Positions 9,801 to 20,863 of a stretch of 64,000 nt of DNA are shown piece after piece. The first letter of the stretch is position 1. Each line of letters opens with the position of its first letter. The position numbers were made by a program, and so were the translations under genes. Source of the DNA: Hyposmocoma kahamanoa (Eukaryota; Arthropoda; Insecta; Lepidoptera; Cosmopterigidae); assembly GCF_003589595.1 (NCBI RefSeq), contig NW_020654748.1:1439887-1503886 (forward strand), given 5' to 3'. A model generated the notes under the pieces. It made no database searches. It had not been told where the DNA came from and saw only the letters and a list, made by a program, of their open reading frames with translations.

Positions 9801-10930
9801 GTAATTCAACCAACCTCAAAAACCACAAAAAGTTCACTAAAAAGCGAAAAATAACAAAATTCAGATTTAATCTAGATGACAACAATGCACGTAATACGTT
9901 TTTTTATTTTAGTCTTATTTCGTCTTGCACATGGTATTATAATTCCTTATGACTCAATCTATTTACATTTATAGTTCATTTATACAATTACAACGTGACA
10001 ATTATTGTCCGAACCTATTACCCATAATTTAATAAAATATGATTATTGGTATGTGCTTCTTACTGAGCGGTTTGAAGTTTTATTTTACCACTTAAAAAAT
10101 TATTGTTACTTAAATATTTACAATAGCTAATCAATTATTTTTGGAGTCGGCCAAGGAAAGAAAAACAAAGAAATTCTTTAATGGATTCTAATGCTAATGC
10201 TATACAGTGAGTTTGTAAACTTGTTAAGAAACAGTTGAATCTCCGCCATTGTGCAGTGCCACGGCACTTTTTATCTCACAACGCTGTTGTCGTTTATGAT
10301 TATTTTGTGTACTAATTTATCTCTTTTCTAATTTAAATTGAAATTAAATTTATAATCATATGGTTAAAGAGAAAAATCAAAATCATTACCATGTCTATGA
10401 TGGTTATTTAAGCTCTAAATTGCGCGCTTTGTGTGACGCCAGCCAATGTATCTGAAAGTATGTTAGCAATTCTTGAATTTGTGGAACAAAATACTTCCAC
10501 TAACAACAAAACATGCTAGGTAATAACGTTTAGGTGTAAAGTTACAGTCTAGACCGAATCTGACGTCATATGACAATGATTGTGGGTCAGGGTTTGTTGT
10601 AGGCTGCAGGCTTTTTGTGCGTGGACACCTACCATAAATCTAATTTAGTTGCTTAACGATCAGTTGTGTGTAATGGTTAGTTTTTATTTCTTATAAACAT
10701 TGATGAATTGTGAAAAGATTTCATTTAAAAAAAAACAAATAGTAAACATAGTTACGTGTCACTTTATGTCATGTTAAAAATGAGTTAAAAGTACGTGGGC
10801 AGTTAAATTAATTTCGATAGGTGTGGAGTTTTGTACATAACAATATAAATAATTTTCTAACTACATCAATGTTGAAAATTTAGTTACGATGTAGGTTTTA
10901 CTTATTTATGCTTATTTTTAAATACAAATA
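9801..10930. other. Unassigned AT-rich stretch
   Basis: No family-level match. Long ORFs are absent. Confidence 0.4.
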
Positions 10931-11032
10931 CGCGAACACACAGACATGCACACGGACGCACGTACGCACAGGCGCCCACTTGCATGCACGCACAGACACC
11001 CGTCCGCACAAAAATACGCGCGCATACGAACC
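10931..11032. repeat. Low-complexity CA/CG-rich tract
   Basis: An irregular run of 'cacacagacatgcacacgga', 'cgcacgtacgcacaggcg' and similar words, alternating purine-pyrimidine over about 100 bp. It is an imperfect microsatellite. Confidence 0.7.
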
Positions 11033-11713
11033 GCATAACTAAGCTATGTTTTTGTTCAGTCTTAGTAAATTATTGTAGTTATTATCGAAGTAATGTAATT
11101 ATAATAGTAACGATAAATCGTCGATAGATACGTCTGATTTTAAAGCGGTCACCTACCGCTGGCCAGTCAAGCCCGTGATCATGGAACGTCGTTCCGAAAT
11201 ATCGGGAAAATATAAAGAACTTATGCCGCGATAAGAAACCCGTAATCATATAATTATTATGTAAACCATGTATTAGTGTCAAATACAACGATGTTACGAG
11301 TATTTTTTTTTAAACTTGACCATAACTTTTAAGATGTTCTTTCTTATTTCCGTAAAAGTAATTATAGGTTTATTTTTCAATACTCCGTTCAGATTATATA
11401 TTTAGACAAGAACTCTCATTACTACAAAAAAACACAAATAAAAACTAGACTGTACGGTCAAAAAGATGTCTGTAATAAAACCTACCGATGCGATCTTTCT
11501 AAACACCGTTACGGCTTTATTTTCATGCAAACCGTGTCTCGGGTTATTTTTACCTCATTAGATTAAACAGGCCATTTGCATTTTTATTTAAAAAACATGG
11601 TAATTTATTTTTCTTCTAAGGGCCTCCACACATTGGAGCAGACGGTAGCGTGAAAAGCCGAATAAAAATGCTTTATGCCGAATAAGCGGTGACGACTTAA
11701 GAAAAAAACAGTC

Positions 11714-11812
11714 AAATTTCGCACACAAATTCCGAAAAACTCAGAGGTTTCGAACCCACGACCTCTCAAACAGAGGTTTGAAGGTCAAACCATTAAGCTA
11801 TCGCGATTTTTT
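11714..11812 (-). mobile_element. SINE family F head
   Basis: The minus strand reads 'gcgatagcttaatggtttgacc', then 'gaggtcgtgggttcgaaacc', then 'tttttcggaatttgtgtgcg'. These are the A box, B box and start of the F body also seen at 47060-47150. The rest of the body is not recognisable. Confidence 0.6.
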
Positions 11813-12156
11813 GTGAATTGTAAAGGTAAGGTGCCCAATAATTGATCGCGTCTATCCCCGTTTTGTACTGTTACTACAAATGCAACACGCAAGTTTAAAA
11901 GTAGCTAGTACTTAATGTGCAATTAAAAAACGCATGAGTCAAACGCCTATAACAAATCGTTCTATTGACATATCATTGTTTTTATGTTTACTATGAATAA
12001 CTGCTGATTCCTCTGTCTTAAGCTGTAGCGACTTCTCGTCGTTAGGTTTGTGGCGGCCTTTATCGCGGTCAACTGGCACGTGAGTTTGAAGAAAGACAGA
12101 TGACAACCTGTTGATGAGCGCTGTCGGAGTCGGTACGCCCGGCTTAAAGAAATCGA

Positions 12157-12191
12157 CACGACAGAATCGAGCGCGACTCGATTCTGTCGTG
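12157..12191. repeat. Perfect 15-bp inverted repeat, 5-nt loop
   Basis: The arm CACGACAGAATCGAG (12157-12171) is followed by the loop CGCGA and its exact complement CTCGATTCTGTCGTG (12177-12191). It sits in a short locally GC-richer patch (12030-12210). No terminator, element end or gene is visible next to it. Confidence 0.8.
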
Positions 12192-12478
12192 GGCGGGACT
12201 TTGACAAATAGATACTTCCTGACACATTGAAGACAGTCGCCTACTTCCTAATTACATTCTTTAAAGGAATTCCTTACCGTTTAGGAAACTAACTACTTTT
12301 TTGAATATATGAATGACAGCGTACCTGAAACAAAACAAAAAAGTATAATTTTAGAAATTTCATTCATTTCAATGGCAGCAGTAAATACATAACCAAAAAT
12401 ACAGATGGCGTAAGTAATGAAATGTGCAAAATACGATGCCTCATTATGAAAAGTTGTATCATTAGAAATATTTTTTAT

Positions 12479-12615
12479 CGAGTTCTTAGGTTTTCGCGAT
12501 TGTTACACATAGGAAATGAAACTATTTTTCCGGATTTTAATCGCGTATACTTGTTTTTTCAAACAAACCGACGTTTCGGGCCCTTTACAGATCCCATGGT
12601 CACGGTTGACTGAGG
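12479..12615 (+). mobile_element. Fold-back repeat N, left arm and core
   Basis: It starts 'cgagttcttaggttttcgcg' and includes 'aggaaatgaaactatttttc', 'cgtttcgggccctttacag' and 'tcccatggtcacggttgact'. The right inverted arm found in the copies at 43333 and 45574 is missing. Confidence 0.7.
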
Positions 12616-12639
12616 TGGTACAGTCTTCAACCCTTGACC

Positions 12640-12930
12640 AGACACACTAGACAATTAAGCCACTGGTCGAACTAGCGGACCTTTCCAATTTTTCTATGCG
12701 CTTTCTCCACTCTTTCATAAGTTTTTTACAGAAAAGCCGTTTAAGGCCAAGATTAAAGATCTGCAATAAGCACACAGAGAAATTCGCAATATCTGCCGAC
12801 TCGATCTGTAGCTCAGAACGGTAGCCCCGGCTTGGCAAACGGAAGCTGGTTCGAGTCTAGTCGGATTAAAGGTATTTTTCTTCTTAATTGTTCGATCTTT
12901 GTATCAATAATAATTAGTGATCTGAATTGT
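12640..12930. mobile_element. Diverged SINE E inverted pair
   Basis: The left part is minus-oriented ('taagccactggtcgaactagcgg', 'aatttttctatgcgctt'). The right part is plus-oriented: 'aagcacacagagaaattcg', A box 'ctgtagctcagaacggtag', B box 'ggttcgagtctagtcggat', tail 'gttcgatctttgtatcaata'. The two face each other around a spacer of about 60 bp, the same arrangement as at 24600. Confidence 0.55.
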
Positions 12931-13137
12931 GGGAGTTAATTCAGCTAAAGTAAAGAATAACGTGGACATTCCCTTTTACAAATCCCAGGACTTCTCGGAA
13001 CTGATTATATTTCAATATGCGTGGCGTATTATTTATTGAAATTTGAGTGTTCTGATTTGATTGGCGACAAATTATTATTTCCTAATTAAGTATTTCCTTC
13101 AAATTATTGTCTCAAAATATAATATTGCAGTTGTGTT

Positions 13138-13385
13138 TCTACATTAACAGCTAAGTAAGCTACACGCCTATGCATAACAGTCGCAGTGCCACTCAGAGCT
13201 TTAAATCGCAAAGATTTGGGGCACAGCCAACTGTACCCGTCACCCTGAGACATAAGTTGACAAGTTTCTTGTGCCTGTAATTTCACCAGCACTCCTACCC
13301 TTCAAAACCGGAACACAGTAATAATAACATTGCTGCTTGGCGGTAGAAATATGTAAAGTGGCAGTACTACCCTGGATGAATGTTT
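13138..13385 (-). mobile_element. Repeat A copy 3
   Basis: From 'cacgcctatgcataacag' to 'cagtactaccctggatgaa', antisense. The hairpin region is mutated ('cagtaataataacattgctg'). Confidence 0.75.
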
Positions 13386-14224
13386 ATGAATTAATGTTTA
13401 AAAAAAACAATAAAGAAAGGAATTGTATATGGATTGATGACGAAATGGGTATATATCCACACTAAGAAAACGTTCATACTTTAGGTAAATTCATTATTGA
13501 TAATAATAGTAAAACATTGGTAAAATGTTGGAGCACCTTCCGCACTCGATATCCTAGCCTCGTCTGTGTCTAAACCTCGTTGTACTTCGTAATATTTAGA
13601 TAGACGATAACAATTTAATTATCATACAACAGGCACACATAACAATACAAAACAATACAGAAAGAAAAACAGATATTAAAGAAAAATTAAAATTAAAATA
13701 TTTCTCAGACCTACACCTTCAACAATGGGTGAAGTTGCGCTGCCGATGATGAGTCAACATTGTCGAAATTAGAAACAAAGTAAACAAAATTGTATAAAAA
13801 GCAAATAATTAAGAGCTATTAATATTCATGAACTTGAATCTAAGAAATATAAACATGTTGATGACATGCTTACGACCCCATAACGAAATCGCGAAGACGT
13901 GACATCAAATTTTATGACATAATGCCCAAAATGAATCACAAAAGGGTTAATTGGCAGTTGAATGGTTAATTTACCTATTATATTTAGCATAGTTAACGTT
14001 GTGGTGTGAAAATGGTGACAAATAGGTAATTCTTAAAGGAACTGGAGATGACATAAACTTAGAAATTTAATATTATGTTAATTTAGTAATAAAATTCAAA
14101 AACAATCCATTTTGGTCTGGTCGAAGTCGTCGCTGACTGTTAGTTTTCTTTTTTATAACACTTATAAGTACGAATGAAGTATGGGATTTTTCTTTAATTT
14201 GTGGTGCAAGAAAAGTCGTGAGCG
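13386..14224. other. Unassigned AT-rich stretch
   Basis: No ORF or repeat family recognised. Confidence 0.4.
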
Positions 14225-14418
14225 TGGTAGTAAACAACACGCCTACCTATGAAAGTTGCAGTGCGATCTGGGTTCTGCCACTGCTGCCATCACCCTGAGA
14301 CTAAACTTGACAAGCATGTAGTTTCACCAGCTCCCTTCATAGTGCTTGGCAGCAGAAATAGGTAAGTTGGCAGTACTTTTCTGGACGAACTCTTTCACAA
14401 GGAGCTCTACTGCTGCTT
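14225..14418 (-). mobile_element. Repeat A copy 4, internally deleted
   Basis: Antisense A with the family ending 'gaactctttcacaaggagct'. The segment holding the hairpin ('aacgcagtaatgctcac') is deleted. Confidence 0.7.
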
Positions 14419-14990
14419 CTCAAACTAGTGACGATTGGAAGTTAACTTTGAATTGCCATTTACCAGCACTCGAAATCCATTCTCTAATATTCCTAAACTA
14501 GATTAGCCAAACTTAGGTGGAAAGTTCATTGTGGTAAATACTTCCACATTAAAATAATAACAATATGCTAATGGCAATATGGATCATTATAGTCTAAAAA
14601 ACAACAAAACTAGCCATAGTTACATTGCACTTACAAAATTCAGAAGCTACTTAAGCCTACGTAAACAAACGAACAAACAAATGATTATCACCTTATTGGT
14701 AGAGCTTGTTAAAAACTAATGCCAATCAGCCTTGATATCCGTCAGTTTGACAGAGTTTTATCCTTGGGAGGTGTAAAGAGCTGTTTATTTGGTTTCAATA
14801 ACTTTACACATTGGTCACCGTGCTATTGATGCTGTCTATTATGATTTTTTTTAATCATAAAGCACAATTCACACAATACAATTGTTTACGTTTCCGGAGC
14901 AGTTTTGACTTTTTGTGTGTTTTATGTTTTTACGTAAAGTGATATATTTCTATCACGTTATCTTTCTAAAGGCCAAAGAAACTTTCTTTT

Positions 14991-15159
14991 CGATACCTTC
15001 AATGAACACTGTCAACTTAATTTTTGTTTTTGTCTTTTGTTTCTTTATTTTTTTTTCACAAAATTCGGGGAGCATAATAATAAATAAATATGGCTGTTTA
15101 CAAAAATAACAGAAAATGACCAAAAAATAAAGTTGACGTAGTGTTTATTGGAGATATCC
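14991..15159. mobile_element. MITE family C copy 1
   Basis: The ends form terminal inverted repeats: 'gataccttcaatgaacact' at the left, and 'gtgtttattggagatatc' at the right, whose complement is 'gatatctccaataaacac'. The inner part shares 'cacaaaattcg', 'gagcataataataaata' and 'atatggctgtttac' (opposite orientation) with the copy at 49584-49813. Flanks share a T-rich CTTTT on both sides (14986-14990 and 15159-15163), a candidate short duplication. Confidence 0.65.
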
Positions 15160-15225
15160 TTTTGGGTTTGGAACCCCATAATACCATCAATGTTACTTTC
15201 TTTATTTTATTTAAAAATTCGTGCC

Positions 15226-15472
15226 TCTGGTAAGAAACACGTTTATCCATAATAATTGCAGTGCCATTAAGAGCTTTAAACCGCAACAATCTGAGAGGCA
15301 CTACAACTGCACTCATCGTTCTGAGACAAGTCCCAAGTACCCCAAATGTCACCAGCACCCTTATCTTTCAAAATATAAGAATGCTCACACTGCTATTTGG
15401 CGGCAGATGTAGGTATGATGGCAGTACTTCCCTTGTCGAACTCGTTCACAAATAGTTCTACTGCTACTATAT
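15226..15472 (-). mobile_element. Repeat A copy 5
   Basis: Antisense copy from 'tctggtaagaaacacg' to 'agttctactgctact'. It shows family landmarks 'gcagtgccattaagagcttt', 'atgctcacactgctatttgg' and 'ggcagtacttccc'. Confidence 0.75.
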
Positions 15473-16540
15473 AACTAACATTCGAGTTGTAACTTCTTTG
15501 GGTAATAGATCACTTTGATACAAGGTCAGTTTATTTTTTTTATTTTCGATTCTTTTTGATACATTTTTTACTTCTTCCTATATTGCTGAACAATGTGGGA
15601 CCACCTTAAAGGTTCAAAGGTCAGCGTAGGCCGATATTGTGTACCTTAGTTGGGTAAACGTGGGTAAGGAACCCACAATGTTTGATTATCCCAATCGTCT
15701 TCATCTTGTAGTTGACATTTGTCATTGATACTTGTATATGTATATTTGGTTTGACTAATAAGGCAATTCGTTTATTTCCAAGGTTTTTTGTTATTTGATC
15801 CTTTTGTTACTCTTGATTGTGTTCTCGACGACTTGGGTAGGTGTTTATTGCTTTTTACAGTTGATTAAGGAATTATGTAGATTTGATTGGTATATTAATT
15901 TTAATATTTACTTAATATGCACACGGGTAATGAATATAATAAAAATAATAATTTTAAATTTATCAATATTACAATTTAGAACACAATGTCAACAAGCCGA
16001 ATAAAATACCAAATAAAATAATAAAATCCAAAATTACGATCAAAGACATTCCAAAAACATTTTCGGTGGAAAAGGACTCACTATTCCCGTGATATTATTG
16101 ACTGAACATTATTTAAATATGTACATTCACTGTTGACACAGATGTAACGTAGTGTTTTGTGCTTCTAAAAACTTTAAATAAGTTTGTTACGGTTTAATTG
16201 CAGTCGCAACAAGAGGATGTTTCAATATTCATTAGGGAGAGTTTGGTATACAATATGTAGTCTTTTGTGTGCATAAGAAACGGCTTTACGAGAAGCTTGC
16301 ACGGAGCTGTAGACTATCTCAGACCAGTAAAAAAAAACGATTTTTAATTGTGCTATGAACATGATTGAAATCCAGTGAGATTCTTCAATATTCTTACGAG
16401 TAGATACGATATGTTCTAACATGCATTTACCTACACAAACCAGAATTAATATTGTTAACTTCACGTTCAGGAAAAAAAACTTTGGAATTTCATCGGCGAT
16501 GGTGAATTCTAATCATGCTTATAATTTGATTTAGTTTTTG
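15473..16540. other. Unassigned AT-rich stretch
   Basis: An 80-codon minus-strand frame (16222-16464) has no motif I can name. Nothing else is supported. Confidence 0.35.
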
Positions 16541-17365
16541 TCACAGTCAAAGTCATCATTTATTTCATAGGTAAAGTTTTTACACTTGAAAACGTCATTT
16601 ATAGGCTACATTTTAGGCTACTGCTCGTTCAATATGTTGACTTCCCCGAGAAGAACGAGCAAGAAACTCTAGAATTGCTCTTTTCAAATAAACTTAAATA
16701 CTATGGAATACACTTTGAATCATAATTGTGTGGAATCTAGACTCTTGTTGTCTTTCAATACATTCTATACCATTCTTTATCTAAAACATACTCTTCAATT
16801 TTGTAATATGAATTTTCAATTAAAATACTTTTAATGTAAGTTTGAAACTTAGGAAATGATAATCTTAATATATTCTCCGGAATCTTATTGTAAAAACGTA
16901 TACAGTTCCCCTCGTTTGCCTTAGTTAAACGAAATCGTGGTACCATGAGTTTGGACTTAGTTCTAATGTTAATATAATATCTTCTTTCTTAATGAAATTA
17001 TGTATATTTTGCGGGCATATAAAATATTTGAGTAAATATACTGTGATGCCACAATCATGATACCAGTCTCCTTAAACTTTTCTCTGATAGAAACCCGAGA
17101 ACCTAAACGGTACACAAAACGAAACGCTCGTTTTTGCAACACAAAAATGGTTTGTATATCTGCCTCTTTACCCCACATGAGAATCCATTATGGGATAGGT
17201 AGGACATTATACTATGGAAGTCACTAACGGAAACTAGTCTAGCAGTAGCAACATCGGTAAGCTCACGTATTCTACGGACTGCGTATGCAGCAGAGCTTAA
17301 TATATCAATATAATTTTGATGATCATTAAAACCATTAATCGGGACAGATTTCAGCATTATGCAGT
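16540..17365 (-). pseudogene. CR1/Jockey-like LINE, RT thumb to 3' end (family H)
   Basis: Three overlapping minus-strand frames join into one family-typical C-terminal half: 'LSSAAYAVRRIRELTDVATA' and 'FHSIMSY' (17103-17357), 'WGKEADIQTIFVLQKRAFRF' and 'VYRLGSRVSIREKFKETGIM' (16969-17178), then 'LMVPRFRLTKANEGNCIRFY' and 'LSFPKFQTYIKSILIENSYY' (16755-16946). Frameshifts lie near 17180 and 16960. The 3' UTR carries 'gagcaagaaactctagaattgctctt' and ends in the GACTTT-type tail near 16545. The same protein segment is intact in frame at 32314-32643. The catalytic palm is missing. Confidence 0.8.
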
Positions 17366-17439
17366 AAGAGCTCGGTAACGTTTAAGTATCTGCCTTTGAC
17401 TTGGTTTTTATGGATAAAATAAGTGCACATTGAATTACC

Positions 17440-17525
17440 ATTCTCACCTAATGCAAAGTGATGATGAGTTTGACGATGGAGCGTGCATACCTATGTAATG
17501 TGTATTCACTTTCGCCTTGAAAATT
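17440..17525 (+). repeat. Repeat Q copy 1
   Basis: It reads 'ctcacctaatgcaaagtgatgatg', 'gacgatggagcgtgcatacc' and 'tattcactttcgccttgaaa', the order seen at 24095 (minus), 41860 and 49120. The 'CTCACCTGATGG' start resembles common lepidopteran SINE bodies. Confidence 0.6.
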
Positions 17526-17689
17526 GTTATTCTATACATACATAAAGCTCCTCTTTGTCCTGGTCTGAGAAACTATTTTAACGCCAACATATTTTGAATT
17601 GATTTGTGGTTTATGGTTTAAACATTAAGGCGATCCTGTTTTAAGGTAATACAGGGAAACGAAGACATAATTACGTTCGATCAGTTTTT

Positions 17690-18125
17690 AGAATTCAAAT
17701 TCAAATTCAAAATAATCTTTATTTCATAGGTAAGCATTATTACACTTGAAATCGTCACAATGGTTAAACTCTACCGCTCATTCGTAAGGCAGATTCCCCT
17801 GAGAATTTTATACCCTCCATAAGGCTAGGTAAGTCATTAATATAAACTAAAAACAAAAATGGGCCTAGAATTGAACCTTGAGGGATACCCATGCTAATTG
17901 CAGACCCTGATGATCTCGTACCGTTAACATCGACCCTCTGTGCCCTACCACGCAAATACGATTTAAGAAGGTCGAGATCAAGTCCCGCCACACCATAATG
18001 GCGAAGTTTCCTGACCAGTGTATCATGGTGCACACAATCAAAACCCTTGAAAAGGTCACAGAATGCATCAAATATATGATTAATCAACTCGACACCAGCG
18101 TCGGTTGTAGCGCGACCCTAACCCG
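17690..18125 (-). pseudogene. LINE RT palm fragment fused to its 3' UTR
   Basis: The minus strand encodes 'GRATTDAGVELINHIFDAF', 'CDLFKGFDCVHHDTLVRKL', 'GVAGLDLDLLKSYLRGRAQR' and 'MGIPQGSILGPFLFLVYIND', which are RT blocks of a CR1/Jockey-type LINE, including the first catalytic Asp in 'FDCVHHD' and the PQGSxLGP block. The following F-A-D-D box is absent. Straight after 'DLPSLMEGIKF' the sequence becomes the family H 3' end ('ctcattcgtaaggcagattcc', 'ttacacttgaaatcg', then the tail 'attcaaattcaaattcaaa'). So everything between the palm and the 3' UTR has been deleted or skipped during reverse transcription. Confidence 0.8.
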
Positions 18126-18600
18126 AAGTCGTGTTACTGTAAATGACGTCGACACGACATACCATTGTGTACTCAAACAGAAAAGCCAAATGTCGCCTAA
18201 GCAATGTAAATGGAACTTTCGACTTCCGTTGACATGTTTTGTCACGCTGTGCTTACGAGAGACGTTAAAAGTTCGGCTGTTGTTGGATGTCTACGTTTGC
18301 TTGGGCTGCGATCTTGTGACTACATTATAGAGGAGTCGCAGTTCTTGGGGGCTAAATGAAGATGTAGATTAATAATAGTTATTTGTAATAACTGTTTGCA
18401 GTCTTAAAATCTTAACACAAAAATCCTCCAAAATCAAATTTCAGCTAAGCAGTCCATCGCATCATCGAGATACCAACGACGATTCCGAGAATTCATTCGA
18501 GATTCGAGAGACACAGAGTAAATTTTTTAATTTCTTATATTTCAGATAGATAATTGTGTAGGTAATCAGAGTGATAGGTGAAGCATAATAATACGTGAAA
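18126..18600. other. Unassigned stretch
   Basis: A plus-strand ORF to 18330 lies opposite the RT fragment and continues without recognisable motif. No repeat family assigned. Confidence 0.35.
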
Positions 18601-19290
18601 GATGTGGCTTTAAAAAATGTTGAGAATTACAAAACAGATTTATGATGCGAATGTGGATGGAAGGGTTTTAAGAGGACGTCTCAGAAGGACTTATATTGAA
18701 GTACTCAAAAAGGCTGGGATCCGAAGTGACAAGAATTAGGCTGACTTTCCACGAAAGCTGTGCGAGGTAGCTAGGTGGTGAGAGGATGTGCAGCGGCGCT
18801 GGGCGAGGATGCGTTATGGACTCTTTTCAGCTATGCGCGGGCGGGGTACGGGTGGTGGGGTGAGGGGTGGCGATGTGTCAGTGTCAGTTAGTGTCATATT
18901 TTCAGTAGCTCTAGTTTCCTACACCGTTTTGCACATATTCCTCGCCGGTATCCCTCGCACACATTCCTCGCATACATCTCTCGCTATTGTGTGTGCACAA
19001 AATTTGATACTTAGCTCCGCTAACCCTTTTCCATCGGAGCTACGCTAAGCGAGGCTAGGAAAATGAAGTAATATTATTGGTGGATTTTTTCCTCGCACAC
19101 CGCCTCGCTACGTCGCACATCTCTGGTGAAAAGGCAGCCAGCCTACAAGGAATTGTATGAAAAGGGTAATCGGAGTTTATGAATCTCGAGAGTTGTGTCA
19201 AGATAGAGTAAAGTGGTGTTCCGTGGTCTCTGCCTACCCCTCCTGTAGGACAAGGGCGTGAGCTTATGAGTTTATTATATTTCAGAACTA
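18600..19290 (+). pseudogene. RTE-like LINE C-terminus split by a MITE
   Basis: The left part reads 'LRITKQIYDANVDGRVLRGR', 'LRRTYIEVLKKAGIRSDKN'. The right part (from about 19150) reads 'NCMKRVIGVYESRELCQDRV', 'KWCSVVSAYPSCRTRA'. These are consecutive segments of the C-terminus of RTE-type endonuclease/RT proteins. They are separated by the 407-bp element at 18738-19144. Confidence 0.7.
18738..19144. mobile_element. MITE inside the RTE LINE
   Basis: The ends are imperfect inverted repeats. The left is 'AGGCTGACTTTCCACGAAAG' followed by 'ctgtgcgaggtagc'; the right is 'gctacgtcgcacatctctgg' followed by 'tgaaaaggcagccagcct'. Flanking duplication: ACAAGAATT at 18729-18737 and ACAAGGAATT from 19145. 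The interior is GC-rich and repeats 'ctcgc'. No transposase is encoded; the 86-codon ORF at 18788 is composition-driven. Confidence 0.7.
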
Positions 19291-19622
19291 TATGGACAAA
19301 TTTACTGTGAAAGTTACTAAATTGTCGTTACATTTCTTATTCCATTTTCCAAATACGAATTGCGCAAATTCCGCTCAATAGCCTTCGACCCCTCAAAATA
19401 AAATTGTCATAATTCATTGAGTTACAGGCGAGAATAATTGTCACAACTGGGACCGATTTCAATGTAACGGCCCATAAAATGGGGCATAGAATGCTATCGT
19501 AAATCTGCTGGTGACATCCACAGACGTGACTTTGGGTTGTGGTACAAGAATATTTATCAAATGAAGAAGGGAAACGTCTCTAGTAAAGGTTTCTCATACT
19601 ATCCTATAAAGGGATTGTGTGA

Positions 19623-19898
19623 TTGGCTATAGTAGGACGCATAAAGTTAGGTATAACAAAAACAAACCACGGGGTCGACTCAGAACCTTACGATAACTCA
19701 ATTGCCGACCGATTTGTTTTCATTTTTATTCACAACACCCGAAACGAACGTCAAACTGTCGTCTTCGAAACCGAACCAAAATTACGTCCTACCCGTAAGA
19801 TTACTCGAACTTCTCAACCGTCAAAGGCTACAAACGTTATTCAGAACACAGTTATCGAATTGTTTATGAAGCAAAAATGTAATATGGAAATCTCTTAA
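19623..19898 (+). CDS. Hypothetical ORF, possible terminal exon
   Basis: The 91-codon frame has a basic, Arg/Thr-rich stretch ('RPTRKITRTSQPSKAT') after 'ADRFVFIFIHNTRNERQTVV', and a higher GC content than its surroundings, with many CGA/ACG codons. The stop TAA (19896-19898) is followed within 10 bp by AATAAA (19906-19911), so it could be the end of a transcript. I recognise no domain. No clear splice acceptor fixes a start, and the ATG at 19623 may be internal to an exon. Immediately downstream a LINE has inserted. Confidence 0.3.
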   Translation: MAIVGRIKLGITKTNHGVDSEPYDNSIADRFVFIFIHNTRNERQTVVFETEPKLRPTRKITRTSQPSKATNVIQNTVIELFMKQKCNMEIS

Positions 19899-19916
19899 TA
19901 TTTTAAATAAAGTCTT

Positions 19917-20577
19917 CTATTTATTTATTTAATCACTTTATTGTACCACAAAATAACTTACAAATTTTCAGAAACAATTTAAATATTTGTGTACAAAGGC
20001 GAGCTTATCCCATAAAGAGATTTCTTCCAACTACCCTTTGAAAATCTGAGAGGAAAGTTGGGTTTTGGGGTGGCACTAAAAATAAATAAGTAAAGAAATG
20101 GAATATACCATACTCAATAAACACACAGATAAATTTAATAAATCAAATGTACATACGAATACATATATATTAAGTAATGTTGATACATTAATACATACAA
20201 AGTCTATAATAAAATGAATGCGCAAAATAAAACTATAAATAAATATATCAAATGTAAATAAATATTTCAAAAGCTCTAAACATGTGGAGTTTGAACAATC
20301 CCAAAACTTCAAAAGAGCACCCTTGAAAACCCGAACCCAAGGCGACTGTCTGACCTCGACCGGGAGAAAGTTCCACATACGGGCAGCATTTACTGTGAAC
20401 GAGTTCGAATATTTTTGGGAACTGTGTTGTGGAAGGACGAGGGACAAATTGGTGCCAGAACGCAGGCGGTCACCCATAGCCTGACGGTATTGAAAACGCT
20501 CACGTAGATCGCTAGGGGAAGTGGGATGGAACAGGGTTTTATAGAGGAAGCATTTTATTATTTTTATTTCAGACCTT
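19917..20577 (-). mobile_element. CR1/Jockey-like LINE 3' fragment with 9-bp TSD
   Basis: TAAAGTCTT flanks the element exactly at 19908-19916 and 20578-20586. The minus strand encodes 'LRERFQYRQAMGDRLRSGTN', 'LSLVLPQHSSQKYSNSFTVN', 'AARMWNFLPVEVRQSPWVRV' (frame 20076-20540 approx.), the usual C-terminal end of a LINE ORF2. Then a long AT-rich 3' UTR runs to 'caataaagtgatt' and a (TAAA)n-type tail at 19920-19935. A 70-bp piece of the same 3' end occurs at 63705-63782. Confidence 0.85.
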
Positions 20578-20590
20578 TAAAGTCTTAAAA

Positions 20591-20863
20591 ATGTATATAA
20601 AAGGATTAGCATTTTTCTTATTATCATTTATCTTAATCTATTTCACTTTACATTATCGAATCCGAACCGAAGGTTTAACTCGGAACGTTCTGAATAGCTC
20701 GGAAAGCGGCCTTCGATTCGAGAACGATATCCAATCGAATGCTTCGGTTAAAATATCGAAGAGTTCTGAGTCCAGTTTAGCCAATAAAGGACGTAGATTT
20801 CTTGATCGTTCGGATGCTATCGACGTATCCGAAATTGCCTTTCCGTTACTACATTTTCGATGA
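20591..20863 (+). CDS. Hypothetical ORF with N-terminal membrane segment
   Basis: The 90-codon frame starts 'MYIKGLAFFLLSFILIYFTL', a short cytosolic lead and a 15-17 residue hydrophobic helix (about 5-20). A Ser/Asn-rich stem follows ('LNSSESGLRFENDIQSNASV', 'KISKSSESSLANKGRRFLDR'). This layout resembles a type II membrane protein such as a Golgi enzyme N-terminus, but no catalytic domain follows and the frame closes at TGA 20861-20863. Codon use is rich in CGA/TCG/TCC, unlike the AT-rich flanks. It sits directly beyond the LINE's right TSD; before that insertion it began about 15 bp after the 19.9-kb ORF's polyadenylation-like signal. It may be an exon of an unrecognised gene or a chance frame. 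Confidence 0.3.
   Translation: MYIKGLAFFLLSFILIYFTLHYRIRTEGLTRNVLNSSESGLRFENDIQSNASVKISKSSESSLANKGRRFLDRSDAIDVSEIAFPLLHFR

Noticed and set aside
18788..19048. 86-codon ORF rich in Gly/Arg then Ser
   Set aside because: It is entirely inside the GC-rich MITE at 18738-19144 and reflects its repeated words.
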